DNA of 64,000 nucleotides from Pseudomonadota bacterium (GTDB taxonomy: Bacteria > Pseudomonadota > Gammaproteobacteria > Burkholderiales > Rhodocyclaceae): contig JAFEDK010000025.1 of assembly GCA_018241665.1 (NCBI GenBank), forward strand, positions 62,001 to 126,000, given 5' to 3'. Within the stretch, counting starts at the first letter, position 1; each line of letters opens with the position of its first letter. The position numbers and the translations under genes were made by a program. The notes under the pieces are model-generated. The model made no database searches. It saw only the letters and a list, made by a program, of their open reading frames with translations, and was not told where the DNA came from. Shown here piece by piece: positions 9,849-17,021 of this stretch.

Positions 9849-9865
9849 CTGGCGCACTTCATGCT
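9849..9865 (+). promoter_or_regulatory. Candidate sigma-54 promoter of nasT
   Basis: CTGGCGCACTTCATGCT keeps the GG-N10-GC core, with TGGC at -24 and ATGC instead of TTGC at -12. The predicted start near 9876 would give a short leader to the nasT ATG at 9900. No exact NtrC or NifA site was found upstream. Confidence 0.45.
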
Positions 9866-9899
9866 TTAAGGTGCCATGTCTTTCCAGGGGAGCTGTTCC

Positions 9900-10475
9900 A
9901 TGCTTCGAGTGCTCGTTGTCGATTCTTCCCGCGAGCGTGCCGCCGACGTCTGTGCCGCGGTGGCGCTGGCTGGCCACCAGGTGGCGGCGGTGCTGTCCAA
10001 TGCCTTCGACCTGTCCGAGCAGGTTCTGGCGACCAAGCCGGACGTGATCTTCATCCAGGCTGATTCGCCCAGCCGGGACACCCTCGAGCATCTGGCCATC
10101 ATGAACCGGGACTGTCCGCGCCCGGTGCTGCTGTTCTCGCAGGACTCCGATTCGGCGGCGATCCGCCGTGCCGTAAAGGCCGGCGTGTCTTCGTACGTGG
10201 TGGATTCCGTGTCTTCCGAGCGGCTCGATTCGCTGGTCGAGGTGGCCATCGCCCAGTTCGAGGCTTTCCAGCACTTGCGCGCCGAGCGGGACGATGCGAC
10301 CCGCAAGCTGAGCGAGCGTATCGTCGTGGACAAGGCCAAGGGCGTGCTGATGAAGGCCCGCGGGCTCGACGAGGACGCGGCCTATCACGCGCTGCGCAAG
10401 CTGGCGATGGAGCGTGGCCGCAAGGTGGCGGACGTGGCCCAGGACGTGATCGACATGGCCAATCTATTACTCTGA
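9900..10475 (+). CDS. nasT: ANTAR-domain response regulator, nitrate/nitrite antiterminator NasT
   Basis: 191 aa. An N-terminal pseudo-receiver (VLVVDSSRERAADV, then FIQADSPSRDT in place of a canonical phospho-acceptor block) is followed by a C-terminal ANTAR RNA-binding domain (about 125-190) with SERIVVDKAKGVLMKARGLD and the A-Y-x-x-L-R-K-L-A-M-x-R-x-x-x-V core. NasT proteins bind paired hairpins in leader RNAs and permit read-through of nitrate-assimilation operons. ATG 9900 is chosen because GGGGAG lies just upstream; an ATG at 9876 is in frame but lacks a ribosome site. Its usual partner NasS is not next to it. The nitrate importer lies directly downstream. Confidence 0.88.
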   Translation: MLRVLVVDSSRERAADVCAAVALAGHQVAAVLSNAFDLSEQVLATKPDVIFIQADSPSRDTLEHLAIMNRDCPRPVLLFSQDSDSAAIRRAVKAGVSSYVVDSVSSERLDSLVEVAIAQFEAFQHLRAERDDATRKLSERIVVDKAKGVLMKARGLDEDAAYHALRKLAMERGRKVADVAQDVIDMANLLL

Positions 10476-10505
10476 AAGGAGTAGTTGCCAGCGGGGCGAT
10501 GATTC

Positions 10506-10549
10506 AGAAAGGGCGGTGGCGCGAAGGTGCCACCGCCCTTTCTGTTTTC
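10506..10549 (+). terminator. Rho-independent terminator after nasT
   Basis: A perfect 15-bp stem, AGAAAGGGCGGTGGC / GCCACCGCCCTTTCT, with an 8-nt loop, is followed by GTTTTCGGTTT. It starts 31 bp after the nasT stop, separating nasT from the nrt operon. Confidence 0.85.
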
Positions 10550-10603
10550 GGTTTCATCGTTTTTTGCGGATGTGGGCCGGAATGGTGCCGATGAGGCCAT
10601 TGC

Positions 10604-10620
10604 TGCACTGCGGAAGTGCA
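10604..10620. promoter_or_regulatory. NtrC-type enhancer dyad
   Basis: TGCACT-N5-AGTGCA is a perfect inverted repeat with the geometry of NtrC sites (TGCACC-N5-GGTGCA). Its centre is about 122 bp upstream of the transcription start predicted from the sigma-54 element at 10707-10724, a typical enhancer distance. Confidence 0.7.
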
Positions 10621-10706
10621 TGCGCAGGGCGTGCTTCTTGTACCTCTTAGGGGGTATGTCTCTCCGCTTTTCGTACTTCCCCTTTTTATTCAATGTGTTG
10701 TCGTTG

Positions 10707-10724
10707 TTGGCACGCTCCTCGCTA
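10707..10724 (+). promoter_or_regulatory. Sigma-54 promoter of the nitrate importer operon
   Basis: TTGGCACGCTCCTCGCTA has a perfect TTGGCACG -24 block, the GG-N10-GC spacing and TCGCTA at -12 (one mismatch to TTGCTA). Predicted transcription start is about 10734, immediately before the structured leader. Confidence 0.8.
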
Positions 10725-10733
10725 AATCGTAGT

Positions 10734-10865
10734 CAAAGTCGGTCCAACGGCGGGCCGGCTTGATCAGGCGATCAGACTTGGACAAAGGCGTCCATCCCTC
10801 TTGCGTGCAGTGCGCGGAGTGATGTGACGCCTCTTTTTTTTGGGTAAGCGGATCAGGGGCATGTG
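10734..10865 (+). promoter_or_regulatory. Structured leader RNA, likely NasT-responsive attenuator
   Basis: The predicted 5' leader is about 132 nt. A first stem GTCCAA/TTGGAC (10742-10747 with 10778-10783) encloses a hairpin TGATC-AGGC-GATCA (10761-10774). It is followed directly by an intrinsic terminator at 10786-10841. ANTAR proteins typically act on two adjacent stem-loops, the second overlapping a terminator, which is the layout seen here. I could not fit the exact hexaloop consensus by eye. Confidence 0.65.
10786..10841 (+). terminator. Attenuator terminator in the nrt leader
   Basis: AGGCGTC (10786-10792) pairs with GACGCCT (10826-10832), with an inner CATC/GATG and CTC/GAG extension, followed by C and eight T residues (10834-10841). 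It ends only 24 bp before the nrtA ATG, so it must be read through for expression. Confidence 0.8.
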
Positions 10866-12122
10866 ATGAGCGCGCAATTCGACGACAAGATTCTTTCCCG
10901 CCGTGGCTTTCTGAAGGCCGGCGCGACTATTGGAGGTATGGCAGCGATGGGGACGATGCTCCCGGCGGGCGGCGCGTGGGCCGCGGGTTCCGACAAGCCC
11001 GAACTGGAAGAGGTGAAGATCGGCTTCATCCCGCTGACCGACTGTTCCTCGGTGGTGATGGCCTCGGTGATGGGCTTCGACAAGAAGTACGGCATCAAGA
11101 TTACCCCGAGCAAGGAGGCCTCCTGGGCCGGCGTGCGCGACAAGCTGGCCAACGGCGAGCTGCATGCCGCCCACGTGTTGTACGGCCTGATCTACGGTCT
11201 GCATCTGGGCATTGGCGGTCCGAAGAAGGACATGGCGGTGCTGATGACCCTCAACAACAACGGCCAGGCAATCACCCTGTCCAACGGCCTGAAGGAAAAG
11301 GGCGCGGTGGATGGTGCCTCGCTGGCCAAGGTCATCGCCAAGAAGGAGAAGGAATACACCTTCGCCCAGACCTTCCCGACCGGCACCCACGCCATGTGGC
11401 TGTACTACTGGATGGCGGCCCACGGCATCGACCCCTTCAAGGACGTCAAGAACATCGTCGTGCCGCCCCCGCAGATGGTCGCCAACATGCGCGTCGGCAA
11501 CATGGACGGCTACTGTGTCGGCGAGCCGTGGAACCAGCGCGCGATCGTGGACAAGATCGGCTTCACCGCGGTGACGACCCAGGACATCTGGACCGACCAC
11601 CCGGAAAAGGTGCTGGGCGCCACGGCCGAGTTCGCCGCCAAATACCCCAACACCGCCCGCGCGATGATCTGCGCGATCCTCGAAGCCTCCAAGTGGATCG
11701 ACGCCAGCGCCGCCAACCGCGCCAAGACCGCCGAGACCGTGGCGGCCAAGAGCTATGTGAATACCGACGTGGATGTGATCCGCAGCCGCATGATCGGCCA
11801 GTACGAAAACGGCCTCGGCAAGAGCTGGTCCGAAAAGAACTACATGAAGTTCTACAACGACGGCCTGGTGAATTTCCCCTACCTGTCCGACGGCATGTGG
11901 TTCCTCACCCAGCACCGCCGCTGGGGCCTGCTCAAGCAGGACGTGGATTACCTCGGGATCGCCAAGGCGATCAACCAGACCGAGCTGTACAAGCAGGCCG
12001 CCAGCATCGTCGGCGTGCCGGTGCCCAAGTCCGACTTCCGCACCTCCAAGCTGATCGACGGTGTGGTGTGGGACGGCAAGGACCCGAAGAAGTACGCCGC
12101 CAGCTTCAAGATCCACGCCTGA
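10866..12122 (+). CDS. nrtA: Nitrate ABC transporter substrate-binding protein
   Basis: 418 aa. A Tat-type signal (SRRGFLKAGATIGG, hydrophobic stretch, AWA cleavage region near 37) begins the mature binding protein. It carries the NrtA/NasF/CmpA hallmarks IGFIPLTDCSSVVMA, GEL-HAAHVLYGLIYGLHLG and NMDGYCVGEPWN. It should capture nitrate (possibly nitrite) in the periplasm for NrtB/NrtC. ATG 10866 is preferred over GTG 10863 because CAGGGG lies 7 nt upstream. Control is inferred from the NtrC/sigma-54/attenuator leader. A REP element separates it from nrtB. Confidence 0.92.
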   Translation: MSAQFDDKILSRRGFLKAGATIGGMAAMGTMLPAGGAWAAGSDKPELEEVKIGFIPLTDCSSVVMASVMGFDKKYGIKITPSKEASWAGVRDKLANGELHAAHVLYGLIYGLHLGIGGPKKDMAVLMTLNNNGQAITLSNGLKEKGAVDGASLAKVIAKKEKEYTFAQTFPTGTHAMWLYYWMAAHGIDPFKDVKNIVVPPPQMVANMRVGNMDGYCVGEPWNQRAIVDKIGFTAVTTQDIWTDHPEKVLGATAEFAAKYPNTARAMICAILEASKWIDASAANRAKTAETVAAKSYVNTDVDVIRSRMIGQYENGLGKSWSEKNYMKFYNDGLVNFPYLSDGMWFLTQHRRWGLLKQDVDYLGIAKAINQTELYKQAASIVGVPVPKSDFRTSKLIDGVVWDGKDPKKYAASFKIHA

Positions 12123-12126
12123 CCGC

Positions 12127-12191
12127 AGGGGCGAATTCATTCGCCCTTGTCCGGTTGAACAAGATCCGTGGGCGAATGAATTCGCCCCCAC
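12127..12191. repeat. REP/BIME-like element, copy 2, inside the nrt operon
   Basis: Left arm AGGGGCGAATTCATTCGCCC, a 23-nt spacer, right arm GGGCGAATGAATTCGCCCCC. It begins 4 bp after the nrtA stop. The left head reads GCAGGGG rather than GTGGGGG. Confidence 0.9.
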
Positions 12192-12227
12192 GACGGGGAT
12201 TCGCCCCACAGATTTCTGGAGATTCCG

Positions 12228-13175
12228 ATGAGCACTGCGACCCTTACCTCTGGCCTCGTGACTGTCGGGCCGGACACCGAAGCCGCTCCCGAGACGCGGG
12301 ACGGTGTCACTGTTGCCAAGCAGGAGGCCCCCATGGCTGCCGCTACCGTTTCCCGTGCCGCGGCTGCCGAAGCGGCCGAGCCGTCCGCCTCCTTCGGCGA
12401 GCGTTGCAGTGCCTTCCTGCGCGTGGTGCTGCCGCCGCTGCTCGGCTTTGCCTTCATCATCGGCCTGTGGGCCATGGTGGCGATGAAGTCCACCGATTTT
12501 CCCGGCCCGGCAAAGACCCTCGATGCCGCCATCACGCTTTTTTCCGACCCCTTCTACCAGAATGGTCCGAATGACCAGGGCATCGGCTGGAACATCCTTT
12601 CGTCCCTCAAGCGGGTTGCGGTCGGCTTCGGTGTGGCCGCGCTGGTAGGCATCCCGATGGGCTTCATCATCGGCCGCTTCGCCTTCATGAACAGCATGCT
12701 GGAGCCGATCATCAGCATCCTGCGTCCGGTCTCGCCGCTGGCCTGGCTGCCGATCGGCCTGATGGTCTTCAAGGCCGCCGACCCGGCCTCCACCTGGACC
12801 ATCTTCATCTGCTCCATCTGGCCGATGATCCTCAACACCGCCCAGGGCGTGCAGCGCGTGCCGCAGGATTACCTGAACGTGGCGCGGGTGCTGAACCTGT
12901 CTGAGTTCAAGATCATCACCAAGATCCTTTTCCCGTCCGTGCTGCCCTACATGCTGACCGGCATCCGCCTGTCCATCGGCACCGCCTGGCTGGTCATCGT
13001 GGCCGCCGAGATGCTCACCGGCGGCGTCGGCATCGGCTTCTGGGTGTGGGACGAATGGAACAACCTCAAGGTCGAGCACATCATCATCGCCATCTTCGTG
13101 ATCGGCATCGTCGGTCTCGTGCTCGAACAATTCCTGCTGCTGATCGCCCGCCGCTTCAGCTACGGCAACAACTGA
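12228..13175 (+). CDS. nrtB: Nitrate ABC transporter permease
   Basis: 315 aa. A polar, alanine-rich N-terminal extension of about 60 residues precedes a BPD-type permease with about six helices. The cytoplasmic coupling loop has the EAA-like motif (NVARVLNLSEFKIITKILFP). GIRLSIGTAWLVIVAAEML is typical of the NrtB/SsuC/TauC branch. GGAGATTCCG precedes the ATG. The long N-terminal extension is longer than usual, and an internal ATG at 12333 is an alternative start. It belongs with nrtA and the ATPase as a nitrate importer. Confidence 0.9.
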   Translation: MSTATLTSGLVTVGPDTEAAPETRDGVTVAKQEAPMAAATVSRAAAAEAAEPSASFGERCSAFLRVVLPPLLGFAFIIGLWAMVAMKSTDFPGPAKTLDAAITLFSDPFYQNGPNDQGIGWNILSSLKRVAVGFGVAALVGIPMGFIIGRFAFMNSMLEPIISILRPVSPLAWLPIGLMVFKAADPASTWTIFICSIWPMILNTAQGVQRVPQDYLNVARVLNLSEFKIITKILFPSVLPYMLTGIRLSIGTAWLVIVAAEMLTGGVGIGFWVWDEWNNLKVEHIIIAIFVIGIVGLVLEQFLLLIARRFSYGNN

Positions 13176-13200
13176 CTGAATCCGGAACGAGGAGCTCACC

Positions 13201-13992
13201 ATGAACGCAATCGTCAAGGTCGAAAACGTCGGCATGACTTTCGACACCAAGAAAGGCCGCTTCGTCGCGCTGCAGAACGTCAATCTGCAGATCCGCCAGG
13301 GCGAGGTGGTGTCCCTGATCGGCCACTCGGGCTGTGGCAAATCGACGCTGCTGAACCTGATCGCCGGCCTCACGCTGCCCACTTCCGGGGCGATGATCTG
13401 CAACGGCCGCGAGATCGCCGGCCCCGGCCCGGAGCGGGCGGTGGTTTTCCAGAACCACTCCCTGCTGCCCTGGCTGACCTGTTTCGAGAACGTCCATCTG
13501 GCCGTCGAGCGCGTCTTCGGTGCCAAGGAGGGCAAGGACAAGCTCAAGGCCCGCACCAACGCGGCGCTGGAAATGGTGCACATGAGCCATGCGGCGCAGA
13601 AGATGCCGCACGAGATCTCCGGCGGCATGAAGCAGCGCATCGGCATCGCCCGCGCCTTTGCGATGGAACCGAAGATCCTGCTGATGGACGAGCCCTTCGG
13701 CGCCCTCGATGCGCTGACCCGCGCGTCCCTGCAGGACGAGCTGATCGGCGTGATGGAAAAGACCGGTGCCACCGTGGTGATGGTGACCCACGACGTGGAT
13801 GAGGCGGTGCTGTTGTCCGACCGCGTGGTGATGATGACCAACGGCCCGGCGGCCACCATCGGCGAGATCCTTGAAGTGAAGCTCGCCAAGCCGCGGGACC
13901 GCCTGCAACTGGCCCACGACCCGCACTTCGCGGAATGCCGTGCGGCGATCCTCGAGTTCCTGTACCAGAAGCAGATGAAGAAGGCGGCCTGA
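13201..13992 (+). CDS. nrtC: Nitrate ABC transporter ATP-binding protein
   Basis: 263 aa, a single ATPase domain without the NrtA-like fusion seen in cyanobacterial NrtC; it could equally be named nrtD/nasD. Walker A is GHSGCGKST (residues 41-49), Q-loop VFQNHSLLPW, signature ISGGMKQRIGIARA, Walker B ILLMDEPFGALDAL and H-loop VTHDVDEAV. A strong AGGAG ribosome site lies before the ATG. It is the last gene of the operon, closed by a strong terminator. No nitrate reductase gene follows. Confidence 0.92.
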   Translation: MNAIVKVENVGMTFDTKKGRFVALQNVNLQIRQGEVVSLIGHSGCGKSTLLNLIAGLTLPTSGAMICNGREIAGPGPERAVVFQNHSLLPWLTCFENVHLAVERVFGAKEGKDKLKARTNAALEMVHMSHAAQKMPHEISGGMKQRIGIARAFAMEPKILLMDEPFGALDALTRASLQDELIGVMEKTGATVVMVTHDVDEAVLLSDRVVMMTNGPAATIGEILEVKLAKPRDRLQLAHDPHFAECRAAILEFLYQKQMKKAA

Positions 13993-14009
13993 ACGGCGGC
14001 TTGAGATTG

Positions 14010-14049
14010 GCAGCGAGGCCCGGCTGGATGCCCGGGCCTCGCTGCTTTT
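14010..14049 (+). terminator. Rho-independent terminator of the nrt operon
   Basis: A 14-bp GC-rich stem, GCAGCGAGGCCCGG / CCGGGCCTCGCTGC, with an 8-nt loop and a TTTT tail, 17 bp after the stop of the ATPase gene. Confidence 0.88.
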
Positions 14050-14073
14050 GAAGCCAGGCGACGCAAAAATACC

Positions 14074-14158
14074 TGTGGGGGCGAATTCTCGTGGGGGCGA
14101 ATTCATTCGCCCTCAGCGGATTGACCGAAGTCCGCGGGCGAATGAATTCGCCCCCACA
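14074..14158. repeat. REP/BIME-like element, copy 3, with a partial duplicate of its left end
   Basis: The full 67-bp element is 14091-14157. It is preceded by a truncated copy of its left arm (TGTGGGGGCGAATTC at 14074-14088, then TC), so the first 14 bases of the arm occur twice in tandem. Confidence 0.9.
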
Positions 14159-14190
14159 GAAGGGGAAAGTGCGCCCCCGGCTCCGTGAGC

Positions 14191-15009
14191 CTACTTCAGC
14201 GCGAAGCCCCGATTGTTGAGGGCTTCCACCAGGCGGTCGCGGCCGGACAGGGAGCCGGCGTCGCGGACGCGCTTGGTCGAATGGTTGGACCAGGTGCCGC
14301 GCACCTTCATGCCCTGGCTGGTGTAGAAGGCGCTCATCGCGCTGTCGTAGTACTCCAGGCCGGCCTGCTGGGCGGGCAGGGAATAGGTTTCCTGATGCAG
14401 CACCACGGACTGCAGCGGGCGCGGCTTGACCGAGGCAGGCTGCTGCGGGTCGGGTGTGCCGACGCACAGGCCGAACATCGCGACGACCTTCGACGGTAGC
14501 TGCAGTTCGGCCGCCACGTCTTCCGGGCGGTTGCGCATCGCGCCGATATACACGGTGCCGAGGCCAAGGGATTCGGCGGCGGTGACGGCGTTCTGGGCCG
14601 CCAGCGCGGCGTCGATGACGCCCACTTCGAACATTTCCAGGTAATCCAGCGCGGCCGGGGTTTCGCCGAGCTTCTGCGCGACCGCCTCCAGGCGGGCCAG
14701 GTCGGCCAGCCACACCAGCAGCAGCGGGGCCTGGCGGATGTGTTCCTGGTCGCCGGCCAGCTCTGCCAGACGAGCCTTGCGGGCCGAATCGCGGACCGCC
14801 ACGACGCTCCATGCGTGCAGATTGGACGAACTGGCGGCGGACTGGGCGGCAGCGATGATCGCGGCGAGGGTGTCGTCGCTGACCGGGTCGGGCAGGTAGG
14901 CGCGCACCGAGCGGTGGGCCAGCAGGTGATCGATGATGGGGGAGCCGGCGGACGGTACGGCGACGTCCTTGCTGCCGTAACGGGCCTGGTAGAGGGAAGC
15001 GGTGCTCAT
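14191..15009 (-). CDS. NfsA-like NAD(P)H-dependent nitroreductase
   Basis: 272 aa. It starts MSTASLYQARYGS, with the FMN/phosphate-binding HRSVRAYLPDPVSD block near residues 32-47 and QSAASSSNLHAWSVVAVRD near 56-74. GLGTVYIGAMRNRPEDVAAEL and the C-terminal W-S-N-H-S-T-K region fit the oxygen-insensitive NfsA/FRP subgroup. It probably uses FMN and NAD(P)H to reduce quinones, nitro compounds or flavin. It is monocistronic, on the opposite strand to the nrt operon. Confidence 0.85.
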   Translation of the reverse strand: MSTASLYQARYGSKDVAVPSAGSPIIDHLLAHRSVRAYLPDPVSDDTLAAIIAAAQSAASSSNLHAWSVVAVRDSARKARLAELAGDQEHIRQAPLLLVWLADLARLEAVAQKLGETPAALDYLEMFEVGVIDAALAAQNAVTAAESLGLGTVYIGAMRNRPEDVAAELQLPSKVVAMFGLCVGTPDPQQPASVKPRPLQSVVLHQETYSLPAQQAGLEYYDSAMSAFYTSQGMKVRGTWSNHSTKRVRDAGSLSGRDRLVEALNNRGFALK

Positions 15010-15115
15010 GGGATTCCTGGCTGTGGTGAAGGCGGGCGGCGGGGCGCCTGGCCCCGTCGCCGGGAATCCCGATTTTACCGCCAACGGACCAGCCCGGTCC
15101 GCCGGCGGTGGCGGC

Positions 15116-15706
15116 TTATTCCGCGCTGCGGGCGCGACGGCTGCGCGGCTCGACGGCGGTTTCGTCGCTGGCCTTGCCTTCGTCCGCGTCATCTGCACCC
15201 AGGGCTTCCGACACCTGGCGGACCTGTTCCTCCACCAGGTCGGCGCCGCGGGCGGCGGCGTCGGCCAGTTCGTTGAAGCCGGCTTCGGCCTGGCGCAGCA
15301 CCTTCTTCACGTGGCCGATGGCGGCTTCGCCGTTGGCGTCGGCGCTGCGGGCGGCGTGTTCGAGCTGACGGTTGACGGCATGGTCGAAGACGGCGACCTG
15401 GTCGCGGGCCAGTTGCAGGATGGACTGATGCGCGTCGCCGATGATCTCGAAGTACTCGCGGACCAGGCTGGCGGAGTCGGCGCGCCAGTCGGACAGGCGT
15501 TCGACGGGCAGTGCATCGAGCTTGATCTCGCTGCGGGAGGCCAGTTCTTCCAGGTGGCTGCGGCCTTCCTCGAAGAGCTGACGGCCGTTGCGGAGGGCCA
15601 GCTCGGCGAGTTTCTCGGTGGCCTCGACCCACGCGCGGGACGCTGCGTGCAGGTTCTCGAGGGTGGCCAGACGGGTCTGCTGGATGTCGGACGGGGACAG
15701 ATACAT
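15116..15706 (-). CDS. Phasin family protein
   Basis: 196 aa. Almost entirely amphipathic helix, with few prolines or glycines, followed by an acidic/basic tail (DDADEGKASDETAVEPRSRR). Phasin features are the ATLENLHAASRAWVEATEKLAELALRNG core and the Q-L-A-R-D-Q-V-A-V-F-D heptad region. Phasins coat polyhydroxyalkanoate granules, so this implies PHA storage. AGGAG lies upstream of the ATG on the minus strand. No PHA synthase gene is in the window. Confidence 0.82.
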   Translation of the reverse strand: MYLSPSDIQQTRLATLENLHAASRAWVEATEKLAELALRNGRQLFEEGRSHLEELASRSEIKLDALPVERLSDWRADSASLVREYFEIIGDAHQSILQLARDQVAVFDHAVNRQLEHAARSADANGEAAIGHVKKVLRQAEAGFNELADAAARGADLVEEQVRQVSEALGADDADEGKASDETAVEPRSRRARSAE

Positions 15707-15789
15707 GGGGTTCTCCTGGGATGGGGGCCGGCTCAGGCTACGGCCCGGTAGTTGCAGGCACGTGACAGACCCGCCATCCCCGCGGGAGT

Positions 15790-16173
15790 TCAATGCCGGG
15801 AGAATAGGTCGCGGATCTTGCAGAGGGTGGTGGTGATGTCGAAGCGCGGGTCGGGCAGCGCCTCGCCGGCCAGGATGCGGGCCAACGCGGCGTCGGGCTG
15901 TTGCTCGCCGGTCAGCAGTACCTCGGCGCCGCGCTTCGCCATGTGGCGCACAAAGCCGTCGCCGGCGCTGGCGGCGATGACCACTTCGATGCCGTCGAGC
16001 GGATGCGGGCCGTCGTCCTCGAAGTGATGCAGGACCTGCTCGCGGGCCAGCACGATGGCGTTCGGGGCGGGCAGCGGCGAGCCGGGGATGCAGTCGTAGA
16101 TCAGCCAGTTGCGGGCCTGGCCGGCATGGCCGGCGACGTGCTGCTCGCCGGTGACGGGAATGGCGATCTTCAT
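15790..16173 (-). CDS. NifX/NifB-C-like nitrogenase cofactor-binding domain protein
   Basis: 127 aa, a single dinitrogenase iron-molybdenum-cofactor domain: MKIAIPVTG at the start, HAGQARNWLIYD, then IEVVIAASAGDGFVRHMAKRGAEVLLTGE. The fold is shared by NifX, NafY and the NifB C-terminus, which bind FeMo-co or its precursors. It lies 14 bp downstream of nifZ and shares its sigma-54 promoter. A precise nif name cannot be given from sequence alone; VnfX/NafY-like or NifB-tail-like are all possible. Confidence 0.82.
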   Translation of the reverse strand: MKIAIPVTGEQHVAGHAGQARNWLIYDCIPGSPLPAPNAIVLAREQVLHHFEDDGPHPLDGIEVVIAASAGDGFVRHMAKRGAEVLLTGEQQPDAALARILAGEALPDPRFDITTTLCKIRDLFSRH

Positions 16174-16187
16174 CGGCAGGGCTCCGC

Positions 16188-16472
16188 TCAGTGGGTTGCG
16201 CGCAGCTCGGCCGCTTCGGCCTCGTCCTGGGTCAGCTCCTCGGGCAGGCAGCCGATCGGCAGGCCAAGGTCTTGGCCTTCGCCCTCGAAGCGCACCAGGT
16301 AGATCTCCTCGCTGGGCATCGCTTCCACGTGGCCGAACTGGACGACCACGCCGCGGGTGCCGGCGGCGGCGATCAGCGCGCCTTCCTCATAGCCGGGCAG
16401 ACCGCCGTCGTTGAACAGGTCTTCGCGGCAGAACACCACGTCTCCGAGCTGGTATTGGACGATGTCTTCCAT
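16188..16472 (-). CDS. nifZ: Nitrogen fixation protein NifZ
   Basis: 94 aa. The characteristic start is Y-Q-L-G-D-V-V-F, followed by DLFNDGGLPGYEEGALIAAAGTRGVVVQFGHVE and the EIYLVRFEG strand. NifZ helps assemble or mature the P-clusters of the MoFe protein. This copy has the short form without a long C-terminal tail. Its start is 38 nt from a near-perfect sigma-54 element at 16510-16526 on the same strand. The NifX-like gene follows in the same transcript. Confidence 0.88.
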   Translation of the reverse strand: MEDIVQYQLGDVVFCREDLFNDGGLPGYEEGALIAAAGTRGVVVQFGHVEAMPSEEIYLVRFEGEGQDLGLPIGCLPEELTQDEAEAAELRATH

Positions 16473-16509
16473 GGATTTTCTCCGGTTCTAGGTGGTGATG
16501 CGGTAGCGC

Positions 16510-16526
16510 AGCAATTTCGGTGCCAC
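16510..16526 (-). promoter_or_regulatory. Sigma-54 promoter of nifZ
   Basis: Read on the minus strand: GTGGCACCGAAATTGCT, with perfect TGGCAC and TTGCT elements and N7 between TGGC and TTGC. Predicted start is about 16499, 27 nt before the nifZ ATG. No exact TGT-N10-ACA was found upstream within about 200 bp. Confidence 0.8.
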
Positions 16527-16528
16527 GC

Positions 16529-16546
16529 CCGGCACGCTTTTCGCTG
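16529..16546 (+). promoter_or_regulatory. Candidate sigma-54 promoter of the hemerythrin gene
   Basis: CCGGCACGCTTTTCGCTG keeps GG-N10-GC with CGGCACG and TCGCT, two mismatches to consensus. It lies back to back with the nifZ promoter and about 50 nt before the hemerythrin ATG. Confidence 0.45.
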
Positions 16547-16595
16547 CGCCACGGGAGAGTGCCGGCTGGCGGCGCATCTTGATGTGGAGAATGCG

Positions 16596-16982
16596 ATGGA
16601 ATGGTCCGACGAGCGCCACCTGCTTGGCCTGGCGGAAATGGATGAGACCCACCGGGAGTTCGTGGCCCTGGTGAATGCGGCCGGGGCGGCCACCGGCGCA
16701 GCCTTCGTGGAGGCCTTTGCGGCGCTGTGCGCGCACACCGAGACGCACTTTGCCAACGAGGAGACGTGGATGCGCGACAGCGCCTTTCCGGCCGAAGGCG
16801 AGCATGCCGGCGAGCACCGCCGCGTGCTCGGCGACCTGCGGCGTTTCCGCGAGCGGGTCGAAAAGGGCTCGACGATGATGGCCAAGGCCTATATCCGCGA
16901 GCAGGTGCCGGGCTGGTTCGACCTGCATGCGGCAACGATGGATGCGGCGCTGGCGGCGCACCTGAAGGCCCGCGCCGCTTGA
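16596..16982 (+). CDS. Bacteriohemerythrin
   Basis: 128 aa, normal for single-domain hemerythrins. Di-iron ligand motifs are visible in order: DETHREF, HTETHFANEE, GEHAGEHRRVL and WFDLHAATMD. It binds O2 reversibly at a non-heme di-iron site. Its position, divergent from nifZ and close to flavodoxin, suggests O2 buffering or delivery during nitrogen fixation, which is inference. ATG 16596 starts the conserved MEWSDE; longer in-frame extensions upstream overlap the nifZ promoter and are unlikely. Confidence 0.88.
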   Translation: MEWSDERHLLGLAEMDETHREFVALVNAAGAATGAAFVEAFAALCAHTETHFANEETWMRDSAFPAEGEHAGEHRRVLGDLRRFRERVEKGSTMMAKAYIREQVPGWFDLHAATMDAALAAHLKARAA

Positions 16983-17021
16983 TGGGGACCGGCCCGCAGG
17001 GCGCGGGCCGGCGGGCGGGAC

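Noticed and set aside
10861-10868. Start-stop ATGTGATG just before nrtA as a regulatory minimal ORF
   Set aside because: It can arise by chance from the GTG/ATG start context and there is no further support.
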